Of a stretch of 15,910 nucleotides of DNA, positions 7,190 through 13,383 are shown piece after piece. Origin of the DNA: Candidatus Binatia bacterium (GTDB lineage Bacteria; Desulfobacterota_B; Binatia; UBA9968; JAJDTQ01); the NCBI GenBank assembly GCA_022827045.1, contig JAJDTQ010000284.1, positions 1 through 15,910 of the forward strand, written 5' to 3'. Position 1 is the stretch's first letter; every line of letters starts with the position of its first letter. The position numbers and the translations under genes were made by a program. Under the pieces are notes generated by a model, which worked only from the letters and a program-made list of their open reading frames with translations, had not been told where the DNA came from and did no database searches.

Positions 7190-8066
7190 GGGACTGAAAG
7201 AGGAAGTAGACGCCGGCCACCACCAGCACGGCGGCCAGGCCGTCCTTCAGCGTGACGGTCTCGTCCCCCTGCAGGAGCAGCCGCGCCAGCGAGAACGTGA
7301 CCAGCGGCTGCACGTTCCAGATGGGGGCGACGATGATGGTTGGGGCATGGGCCACCGCCAGGTAGGTGAAGATCGACCCCACTCCCTGGAAGAAACCGGA
7401 CAGGAGAAGGAAGAAGTAGCTATCCCCGGTGAGCCAAATGCCTTGGCGCCAGTCGATGCGCAACACCCGGCCGAAGAACATGATGAGCGCGAGGCCGGTG
7501 ACGTGGGTTATGAGGGACCCCGGAACAGGCGTTCCGCCGGCCAGGATCGCGACCTTCTTGAGGATGGGGCCGAAGCCGAAGAACACGATGGCCAGCAGCG
7601 GGTTGAGGAACCCCTTCAGCCTGAAGGGACGCCGGTCCTCGTCGTCAGGACTTCCGCGGGTGATGATAAGAAGCCCGCTGACGATCAGGACCACGCCAAT
7701 GAGGATGAGCGGGGTCGCGGTCTCTCCCAGCAGAATGATGGCGTAGACGGCGGTGAGCAGCGGCGCGGAGTTGACGATGGACTGGGCCCTGGAGGCGCCC
7801 ACCTCGTCGATGCCCTTGAGCGCGAAAGTGCGGCCCAGGAAGCTCCCCACCAGGCCCACGGAAACGAACACCCCGGCCGCAGTCCAGGGCATGAGGAGTC
7901 CGACCTCGCCGAAGGGGATGATCAGCACCAGGACCAGGACTGACCCCACCGACTGCAACAGCACCGCCGCGCTGATGTTGGAGTGCCTGAGGCCGCGCTT
8001 GACCAGCACCGGAGAGGTTCCCCAGAACAGCGCCGCCGCCAGCGCATAGGCGATGCCCGTTTCCAT
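7182..8066 (-). CDS. EamA/DMT-family transporter
   Basis: A 294-residue integral membrane protein with about ten hydrophobic helices in two related halves (roughly residues 3-136 and 152-290), joined by a charged loop (RGSPDDEDRRPFRLKG). This is the EamA architecture of the drug/metabolite transporter superfamily. FWGTSPVLVKRGL near the start and LGETATPLILIGVVLIVSG closing the first half are typical. Such proteins usually export or exchange small metabolites across the inner membrane. The gene is upstream of and overlaps the mannosyltransferase-like gene, forming a two-gene unit, and diverges from msrA across a 267-bp region containing an operator-like array. The substrate cannot be inferred. 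Confidence 0.88.
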   Translation of the reverse strand: METGIAYALAAALFWGTSPVLVKRGLRHSNISAAVLLQSVGSVLVLVLIIPFGEVGLLMPWTAAGVFVSVGLVGSFLGRTFALKGIDEVGASRAQSIVNSAPLLTAVYAIILLGETATPLILIGVVLIVSGLLIITRGSPDDEDRRPFRLKGFLNPLLAIVFFGFGPILKKVAILAGGTPVPGSLITHVTGLALIMFFGRVLRIDWRQGIWLTGDSYFFLLLSGFFQGVGSIFTYLAVAHAPTIIVAPIWNVQPLVTFSLARLLLQGDETVTLKDGLAAVLVVAGVYFLFQSRG

Positions 8067-8077
8067 GATTAGTGACC

Positions 8078-8088
8078 TGTATCATACA
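8078..8088. promoter_or_regulatory. TGTATCATACA palindrome before the EamA gene
   Basis: A perfect 11-bp palindrome 11 bases upstream of the EamA start codon. Read on the minus strand it includes TATGAT, a fair -10-like hexamer, but no -35 element is seen at the right distance and the leader would be very short. It could be a repressor site near the ribosome-binding region. Confidence 0.35.
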
Positions 8089-8152
8089 AGTCGCCGTCCA
8101 TCTGCCGGCCTTTCTGTCAGCGGCATCGGACCTGACGGGCCGCCATGCCCCG

Positions 8153-8214
8153 TACCAAATGCAAGGTCGGTTTGCATTTGGTGCTACCAAACGCAAGTGA
8201 GGTGGCGTTCGGTA
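8153..8214. promoter_or_regulatory. four-half-site operator-like array
   Basis: Two successive palindromes share a half-site close to TACCRAAYGCMA. The first pairs TACCAAATGCAA (8153-8164) with TTGCATTTGGTG (8172-8183); the 11-base arms match perfectly. The second pairs TACCAAACGCAA (8185-8196) with TGGCGTTCGGTA (8203-8214), with small mismatches. The palindrome centres are about 31-32 bases apart, three helical turns, which suits two protein dimers on the same DNA face. The array lies about 90-150 bases before the EamA start and 120-180 before msrA, so it could control either or both. No regulator gene is present in the window. Confidence 0.65.
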
Positions 8215-8333
8215 CACCTCCGGGCCTGGGGCCTTGCTGATTCGGCCACCGGCTTGCAACCCTCCCCGGACGTGGCATGGTAAAGGGAGAAAAGAATCGG
8301 TGCGGGCGCGGCTCCCAGTGAAAGGAGACAGCG

Positions 8334-8984
8334 ATGCTCTGGGGATTGATCGGCTTGATGGGTAAGATGAAGATGCCGGACGCGGCCAGCGCGCTGCCCG
8401 GCAGGCAGGAGAGGATGCCGGTGCCGGCGGCGCACCACGTGAACGGGAACCCGCTGGAGCCGCCCTACCCGGACGGCATGGAGAAGGCGGTGTTCGGCCT
8501 GGGCTGTTTCTGGGGGGCGGAGCGCTGTTTCTGGCAGCTCGACGGCGTCTACACCACGGCGGTGGGGTACGCCGGAGGCCATACGCCGAACCCCACCTAC
8601 GAGGAAGTGTGCACCGGCAGGACCGGTCACAACGAGGTGGTGCTGGTGGTGTTCGACCCCAGGGTGGTGAGCTACGGCGCGCTGCTCAAGGTGTTCTGGG
8701 AAGCCCACGACCCGACCCAGGGCATGCGCCAGGGGAATGATGTGGGAACGCAGTACCGGTCGGGGATCTACACCTACGGCGACGACCAGAAGAAGGCCGC
8801 CGAGGCGTCACGCGAGCGCTATCAGGAAGAAGTGTCCAGGGCGGGGTACGGCCCCATCACCACCGAGGTTCTGGAGGCCGGCGAGTTCTATTTCGCGGAA
8901 GACTACCACCAGCAGTATCTGGCCAAGAACCCGTGGGGGTACTGCGGGCTTGGCGGCACCGGGGTGAGTTGCCCCGCAAGCTAG
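8334..8984 (+). CDS. msrA: peptide methionine sulfoxide reductase MsrA
   Basis: A 216-residue MsrA that reduces methionine-S-sulfoxide in proteins, using thioredoxin-type electrons. The catalytic motif GCFWG is at residues 57-61 (Cys58). GYAGG and the downstream [10 protein letters not shown] block are present, and the C-terminal [12 protein letters not shown] supplies resolving cysteines Cys204 and Cys213. The N-terminal extension with [13 protein letters not shown] resembles that of the longer E. coli-type MsrA, and no signal peptide is seen, so it should be cytoplasmic. AAAGGAG (8321-8327) lies six bases before the ATG. The gene converges on a thioredoxin-fold gene with only three bases between the stop codons. 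Confidence 0.97.
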   Translation: MLWGLIGLMGKMKMPDAASALPGRQERMPVPAAHHVNGNPLEPPYPDGMEKAVFGLGCFWGAERCFWQLDGVYTTAVGYAGGHTPNPTYEEVCTGRTGHNEVVLVVFDPRVVSYGALLKVFWEAHDPTQGMRQGNDVGTQYRSGIYTYGDDQKKAAEASRERYQEEVSRAGYGPITTEVLEAGEFYFAEDYHQQYLAKNPWGYCGLGGTGVSCPAS

Positions 8985-8987
8985 CGG

Positions 8988-9518
8988 CTACTCCTCCAGC
9001 AGCCGCTGGATGACTTCTTCCATCTCGTCGTAGCCGCCCTCGCCGAACCGCGTGTACTGGATGACGCCCTTTTTGTCGATGATGTGCAGCGTCGGCCAGT
9101 AGCGCGTGCCGTAGCGCTTCCAGGTGGCGAAATCGTTGTCCTGGGCCACCGGGAACTCGATCCCCAGCTCCTTGCAGGCGTTCCTGACGTTATCCAGCGA
9201 GTGCTCGTGGGAGAACTCCGGCGAGTGGATTCCCACCACGACGAGGCCCTGGGGGCCGTATTCCTTGTGCCATCCCACCAACGATGGGAGTGTGTTGACA
9301 CAGTTGTATCAGCCGTAGGTCCAGAACTCGATGAGGACCACCTTCCCCTTGAGGTCCTTCAACCTGAGCGTCGCCCCCTCCGTGTTGATCCAGGTATCGT
9401 TGGTCCATTCCGGCGCCTGCTTGCCTACGAGTGAAGCCGGGGCGTTGCCGAACGCCCACAGCACCGCCAGGCCCACGAGGATCGCGAACGCGAGCGCCCG
9501 CCACTTGTTTTGCCGCAT
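8988..9518 (-). CDS. selenocysteine-containing DipZ/TlpA-like thioredoxin (TGA-coded Sec70, UxxC)
   Basis: One frame of 176 residues, interrupted only by TGA at 9309-9311. Upstream it reads KVVLIEFWTYG and downstream YNCVNTLPSLVGWHKEYG, which joined give the FWTYxCxNC active site of the DipZ C-terminal thioredoxin domain with the first cysteine replaced by the TGA. Later family blocks are intact: GLVVVGIHSPEF (91-102), PVAQDND (123-129), RYWP with the probable cis-Pro142, and FGEGGYDEMEEVIQRLLEE. So Sec70-Tyr-Asn-Cys73 is the likely redox motif. Residues 8-24 are a hydrophobic anchor, placing the domain outside the inner membrane. The ATG at 9518 is preferred over 9527 because GGAGG (9528-9532) abuts the latter. 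The Sec machinery would be elsewhere. A Cys-to-stop mutation or base error is the alternative, but the intact downstream frame and the hairpin argue against it. Confidence 0.82.
9267..9301 (-). promoter_or_regulatory. candidate bacterial SECIS hairpin
   Basis: In the mRNA just after the in-frame UGA, UCCCAUC-GUU-GGUGGGA (9289 down to 9273) forms a seven-pair stem with one G-U pair and a three-base loop starting with G. An outer stem pairs GUGUC (9301-9297) with GGCAC (9271-9267), across an internal loop that is seven bases on one side and one on the other. The apical loop begins 27 bases after the UGA. Bacterial SECIS elements are hairpins inside the reading frame, shortly after the UGA, with a G early in a small loop, so position and shape agree. 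SelB binding is not shown by sequence alone. Confidence 0.65.
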
Positions 9519-9527
9519 GTGATTCAT

Positions 9528-9532
9528 CCTCC
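9528..9532 (-). promoter_or_regulatory. Shine-Dalgarno GGAGG that selects the second ATG
   Basis: GGAGG on the minus strand touches the ATG at 9527 with no spacer but stands nine bases before the in-frame ATG at 9518, a workable distance. The shorter start also leaves a conventional N-terminus (Met-Arg-Gln-Asn-Lys) before the hydrophobic segment. Confidence 0.7.
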
Positions 9533-9607
9533 ACGGTCATTATGCCCGCGTTGCCGGGCGTGGGCAATGGATGTTAGTGTCCTGTCCCACCGGTTTCGGA
9601 GCCGCCC

Positions 9608-10498
9608 ATGCTGTACGACTACGTCGCCCTTCCCGACCGCCCGCCGCTGCGTTGGCCCCACGGCGCGCGGGTGGCGCTGATCTTCACCATCAACATCGAG
9701 TACTGGGAGATGACCCGGGACAGCGTCGAGCCGCTCTACCCCGGCGGCCCTGCCACCATTCCGCACCCGCTCCCGGGAAACGTCCCCGACTACGCCAACT
9801 GGACCTGGCGGGAGTACGGCCAGCGCGTGGGCGTGTGGCGCATCATCGACGTGTTCGACCGGGCCGGCGTGCCCGCCACCTGCACCATGAACGCGCTCAC
9901 CGGCATCGAACGGCGCCGCATCATCGACGCGGCCAACGAGCGCGGCTGGGAGATCCTGGCCCACAACTACGCCCAGAACGACGTGCTCACCTACTACGCG
10001 AACCAGCCGGACCAGGAACGGGAGGTGATCCGCCGTACCCTGGACGCCTACGCCGAGGCGGTGGGGCGCCCGGCCCGGGGGTGGCTGTCGTCGTCGCTGC
10101 GGAGCACCCACGAGACGCCCCACATCCTGAAGGAGCTGGGACTGCTGTTCCAGGCGGACTATCTCAACGACGACCAGCCCTATCTCCTCAACACGCGCCA
10201 CGGCCCGCTGGTGTGCATCCCCTACTCCAACGACGTCAACGACTTCGCGGTCTTCTCGCGCGGCGGCCGGACCACCTCCCAGGCCCTGGAGCTGTTCCGG
10301 GAGCAGTTCGACCAGCTCTACCTGGAGGGCGCCGCCAACGGCCGCATCATGAACGTCGGCATGCACCCCCACGTCATGGGCCAGGCCTACGCCATCCGCG
10401 CCCTCAGGGAGTTCGTGGACTACGTGAAGACCTTCGACGGGGTATGGTATCCCAAGCGCGAGGAGATGGCGGAGTGGTTCCTGGAGAACCGCACCTAG
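9608..10498 (+). CDS. PuuE/cyclic-imidase-like polysaccharide-deacetylase-fold hydrolase
   Basis: A 296-residue protein of the NodB-homology fold, in the branch that holds PuuE allantoinase and cyclic imide hydrolases. Visible blocks are RWPHGARVALIFTINIEYWEM, EYGQRVGVWRIIDVFDRAGVPAT, GWEILAHNYAQND (where true deacetylases have a HSxxH-type metal site), GWLSSSLRSTHETP and MNVGMHPHVMG. The classical DD and HxxxH ligands are altered, as expected outside the sugar deacetylases. No signal peptide is present, so it is probably cytoplasmic and acts on a small cyclic amide or ureide. The next gene, a nitrilase-superfamily amidase, starts nine bases after its stop. Ribosome signals at its start are weak. 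The family is clear; the substrate is inferred from context. Confidence 0.82.
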   Translation: MLYDYVALPDRPPLRWPHGARVALIFTINIEYWEMTRDSVEPLYPGGPATIPHPLPGNVPDYANWTWREYGQRVGVWRIIDVFDRAGVPATCTMNALTGIERRRIIDAANERGWEILAHNYAQNDVLTYYANQPDQEREVIRRTLDAYAEAVGRPARGWLSSSLRSTHETPHILKELGLLFQADYLNDDQPYLLNTRHGPLVCIPYSNDVNDFAVFSRGGRTTSQALELFREQFDQLYLEGAANGRIMNVGMHPHVMGQAYAIRALREFVDYVKTFDGVWYPKREEMAEWFLENRT

Positions 10499-10507
10499 GG
10501 AGGACTC

Positions 10508-11557
10508 ATGAAACCGTATCGAGTGGCGTTGATCCAGCAGCAGACCCGGGTGATCGTCGAGCCCAGGGAGCGCAACGAGATCATCGACGAGAACCTCGGA
10601 CGCATCTTCGAGCTGCTGGACTGGACCGCGTTGCGCCTGGGCGACGTGAAGCTCGCGGTGTTCTCGGAGTACGGCATCATCGGCCAGTACCGGCCGCGCT
10701 CGGTGGACGAGTGGCTGGCCCTGGCCGAGACCATCCCCGGAGACGTCACCGACCAGATCGGCCGCAAGGCCCGGGAGCGCGGCTGCCACATCGTCGGAAA
10801 CCTCTACGAACGCGACGACGACTGGCCCGGCCGCCTCTTCAACACGAGTTTCATCATCGACCCGGACGGCAATATCATCCTCAAGTACCGGAAAAACAAC
10901 GGCCCCAACAATCTCAACACCACCTACACGGGACCGGGCGACGTCTACACCGAGTACACGGAGCGCTACGGGGAGGACGCCATGTTCCCGGTGGCGGACA
11001 CCGAGATCGGCCGCCTGGCGTGCCTCACCTGCACCGACGTGGTGTTCCCGGAGATGGCCCGCTGCTTGGCGCTGCGCGGCGCCGAGCTGCTGATCCACCC
11101 CACCGCCGAGCCCTACGCCCCCGAAGGCGAAGCCTGGGACGTGCTCCGGCGCGCCCGCGCCTACGAGAACCTGTGCTACTTCCTCTCGGTCAACTGCGGC
11201 GCCTTCGTGGGCTCCAACCGCCCCACCGGCGGCTACCGCGGCATGACCCAGCTCATCGACTACATGGGCCACGTGCAGTCGGCGGCCAACGCTCCCGGGG
11301 AGGCGGTGGTCACCGGCATGGTGGACATCGACAACCTGCGCTGGGAACGCACCCGCATGGCCGACTCGGGCCACGTGTGGAACTTCTTGATCGAGCTGCG
11401 CAGCGACATGTACGCCCCGGTGTACGCCAAGGCCAGGCGCTGGCCCAACGACGGCTGGCGCGACCGCAAGCTGCAGGACACGGTGGAGACCCGCGCCGAG
11501 GCCCGCAAGATCATCGAGCGGCTGGTGGGAGAGGGGCGGCTGGTGAAGCCGGAATGA
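10508..11557 (+). CDS. carbon-nitrogen hydrolase (nitrilase superfamily amidase)
   Basis: A 349-residue nitrilase-superfamily enzyme that would hydrolyse an amide, carbamoyl or nitrile group in the cytoplasm. The catalytic triad is visible as Glu54 in FSEYGI, Lys129 in LKYRKNN and Cys175 in LTCTDVVFPE. Supporting blocks are FNTSFIIDPDGNIILKYRK and the HPTAEPYAPEGEAWDVLRRARAYEN region with the usual Arg-Ala-Glu-Asn ending. GGGAGG stands before the ATG. The gene follows the PuuE-like gene by nine bases and overlaps the FAD gene by four (ATGA), so the three are almost surely co-transcribed. It could be the half-amidase acting after ring opening by the first enzyme; N-carbamoyl amidase and aliphatic amidase are alternatives. 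Confidence 0.92.
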   Translation: MKPYRVALIQQQTRVIVEPRERNEIIDENLGRIFELLDWTALRLGDVKLAVFSEYGIIGQYRPRSVDEWLALAETIPGDVTDQIGRKARERGCHIVGNLYERDDDWPGRLFNTSFIIDPDGNIILKYRKNNGPNNLNTTYTGPGDVYTEYTERYGEDAMFPVADTEIGRLACLTCTDVVFPEMARCLALRGAELLIHPTAEPYAPEGEAWDVLRRARAYENLCYFLSVNCGAFVGSNRPTGGYRGMTQLIDYMGHVQSAANAPGEAVVTGMVDIDNLRWERTRMADSGHVWNFLIELRSDMYAPVYAKARRWPNDGWRDRKLQDTVETRAEARKIIERLVGEGRLVKPE

Positions 11558-13011
11558 GCAAAGCCACCGTTTCGTCCCGCGAGACCGACGTGGCCGTGGT
11601 GGGCTACGGCGGCGCCGGCGCCGTGGCGGCCATCACCGCCGCCGACCTCGGCGCCAAGGTCCTGATCGTGGAGAAGGCGGCCGCGGGCGGCGGCAACACC
11701 CGGCTTTCCGCCGGCTCGGTGCGCACCTTCGGCGCGGTGGACCGCGCCGTGGAGCACATCACCTTCCTGTGCGGCAGCGCCACCGACCCGGAGGTCATCG
11801 AAACCCTGGTGCGCGAGAGCCACGACAACGAAGCGTGGCTGCGCTCCTTGGGCGGCGAGGTGGCCGTCGACCCGTTCCAGGCCGTGCCCGCGAGCTATCC
11901 CGTCTATCCCACCGGCGCCGCCTCGCCCGAGCAGCCCGGCGCGGACGGCGTCGGTCCCAGGCTCCGGGTCAAAGGCGAGACCACCGCCAACGGCCGCGAC
12001 CTGTGGGATCTGCTGCACCGGAACATCGAGGAGCGCTGCATCCCGGTGCTCCTGGAGTGCCCCGCCGTGCGGCTGTTGCGGGACGGCGACGGCGCGGTCA
12101 CCGGGCTCACGGCGCGCCGCGGCGGCGAGGAGATCGCCGTCCAGGTGCGCAAGGCGGTGATCCTCGCCTGCGGCGGCTACGAATGGGACCCCGACATGCA
12201 GCTCCAGTTCCTGGGGCAGCGCTTCTGGTCCCTGGGCGCGTCCGGACACACCGGTGACGGCATCCGCATGGCCGCGGACGTGGGCGCGTCCCTGTGGCAC
12301 ATGAACGCCGTGGCCGCGGGCTTCGGCTACCGAGTGGACGGGTTTGACGGCGCCGTCATCCACGCCATGCCCGGCCCCGGCTTCATCTACGTGGACCGTC
12401 ACGCGCGCCGCTTCGTGGACGAGACCGCTATGGACGCCCACGCCGTGGGGTCGCTGGTGACGGAGCTGGACCTGGAAACCATGGAGCGCCCGCGGGTGCC
12501 CTCGTTCGTAGTGTTCGACGAGGCCACGCGGGCGGCCGGGCCGGTGGCCAACACCGGGCGGGGCGCGGTGGCCGAACGCTATCGCTGGAGCGACGACAAC
12601 ACGGCGGAGGTGGCCAAGGGCTGGATCAAAACGGGCGACACCCCGGCCGCCCTGGCGGCCGCCCTCGGCCTCGACCCCGCCGCGCTGGACCGGACCGTGA
12701 GCGAATACAACCGGGCCTGCGCTGAAGGCTGCGACGAAGCCCTCAGGCGATCCCCCGACACGCTGTGTCCGCTGGAACACCCGCCATTCTACGGGGCCGC
12801 ACTGTGGCCGAGCCTGTTCAACACCCAGGGCGGTCCCAGGCGCGATGCCCGCGCCCAGGTGCTGAACGCCTGGGGCCGGCCCATCCAGGGCCTGTACAGC
12901 GCCGGCGAATTGGGCTCCATGTGGTCCCGGAACTACCCCGGCGCCAGCAACCTTACCGAAGTGCTGGCATTCGGCCGCATCGCCGGCCGCAACGCCGCAG
13001 GGTACGGGTAA
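11554..13011 (+). CDS. FAD-dependent oxidoreductase (fumarate reductase/3-ketosteroid dehydrogenase-like flavoprotein)
   Basis: A 485-residue flavoprotein. The dinucleotide motif VVGYGGAGAVAAITAADLGAK (15-35; Gly17, Gly19, Gly22) ends with Glu40 of IVEK, which binds the ribose. GGGNTRLSAG (45-54) matches the FAD-binding loop of the fumarate reductase/succinate dehydrogenase flavoprotein superfamily, and LYSAGELGSMW (447-457) with the following NYPGASNLTEVLAFGRIAGRNAA is the C-terminal FAD block. A substrate-capping domain fills the middle. There is no twin-arginine or Sec signal, so it is cytoplasmic. ATG overlaps the nitrilase stop by four bases. It would dehydrogenate or reduce a C=C bond next to a carbonyl, possibly in the acid freed by the two upstream hydrolases; this is inference. 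Confidence 0.9.
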   Translation: MSKATVSSRETDVAVVGYGGAGAVAAITAADLGAKVLIVEKAAAGGGNTRLSAGSVRTFGAVDRAVEHITFLCGSATDPEVIETLVRESHDNEAWLRSLGGEVAVDPFQAVPASYPVYPTGAASPEQPGADGVGPRLRVKGETTANGRDLWDLLHRNIEERCIPVLLECPAVRLLRDGDGAVTGLTARRGGEEIAVQVRKAVILACGGYEWDPDMQLQFLGQRFWSLGASGHTGDGIRMAADVGASLWHMNAVAAGFGYRVDGFDGAVIHAMPGPGFIYVDRHARRFVDETAMDAHAVGSLVTELDLETMERPRVPSFVVFDEATRAAGPVANTGRGAVAERYRWSDDNTAEVAKGWIKTGDTPAALAAALGLDPAALDRTVSEYNRACAEGCDEALRRSPDTLCPLEHPPFYGAALWPSLFNTQGGPRRDARAQVLNAWGRPIQGLYSAGELGSMWSRNYPGASNLTEVLAFGRIAGRNAAGYG

Positions 13012-13038
13012 CGCCCACGGACCAGAGCGGCTGCACGT

Positions 13039-13360
13039 CATTCCCGTCGCCTTCCGCCACATTCCCGGCTCCCTCCCTCATTCCCGGGGCGGTTCACTCG
13101 GTCATTCCCGCGAAAGCGGGAATCCAGGAGGGGTTGGGCGGGAAACCGCTGCCGTTGCGCCCCTCCCCACCCCTGGATTCCCGCTTTCGCGGGAATGACC
13201 GAGGGGGAGCCGAATGACGGAAGTGGTGCCGAATGACGGTGGTGGTGATGGACGGAAGTGTTGCCGAATGACGGTGGTGGTGATGGAATGAACTGGCGGT
13301 GGCGAGATGACCGTGGTCGTGGTGGAATGACCGTGGTCGTGAGGAATGGCCGTGGTGGAC
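13039..13360. repeat. mirror-like array of ATTCCC / GGGAAT units around a palindrome
   Basis: The 372-bp gene-free stretch between the FAD and carboxyltransferase genes is mostly repeats. CATTCCCG begins at 13039, 13060, 13079 and 13103, spaced 21, 19 and 24 bases. After the central palindrome the complementary end recurs as GGGAATGAC or CGAATGACGG near 13191, 13211, 13230 and 13265, then decays into GGAATGA/GTGGTGG-rich sequence up to about 13360. Beyond the carboxyltransferase ribosome site no other signal is visible. Confidence 0.75.
13097..13203. repeat. perfect 32-bp inverted repeat with ATTCCC-N8-GGGAAT core
   Basis: The arms at 13097-13128 and 13172-13203 are exact reverse complements with a 43-base spacer. 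Each arm contains its own small palindrome of the form ATTCCC-N8-GGGAAT, the pattern of neisserial dRS3 repeats and of dispersed repeats in many proteobacteria. The RNA would form a long hairpin downstream of the FAD gene. A related copy is at 14946-15040. Confidence 0.92.
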
Positions 13361-13383
13361 TGTCAAGGGAGAAAGGAACTGCC

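Noticed and set aside
9309..9311. TGA reassigned to tryptophan or glycine
   Set aside because: TGA ends several neighbouring genes at the expected protein ends, and neither residue fits a CxxC position.
8988..9527. Reading the thioredoxin gene as a pseudogene or two separate small genes
   Set aside because: The stop is exactly at the redox cysteine, the frame and conserved blocks continue beyond it, the TTG at 9281 has no ribosome site, and a SECIS-like hairpin follows. A sequencing error remains formally possible.
9524..11374. A 616-codon minus-strand frame opposite the PuuE-like and nitrilase genes
   Set aside because: Low-complexity Val/Gly/His/Arg composition without domain motifs; it is an antisense shadow in GC-rich sequence.
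9571..13011. A single 1146-codon open frame across the three-gene operon
   Set aside because: Only its last 485 codons (from 11554) look like a protein. The earlier part is arginine/proline-rich shadow of the PuuE-like and nitrilase genes, which carry family motifs in another frame.
11260..13062. A 600-codon minus-strand frame opposite the FAD gene
   Set aside because: No recognisable motif, and the opposite strand has a clear flavoprotein with an ATGA overlap to its upstream gene.
13097..13203. Factor-independent terminator after the FAD gene
   Set aside because: The hairpin is long but lacks a following T-run and belongs to a dispersed repeat family, so termination would be incidental.
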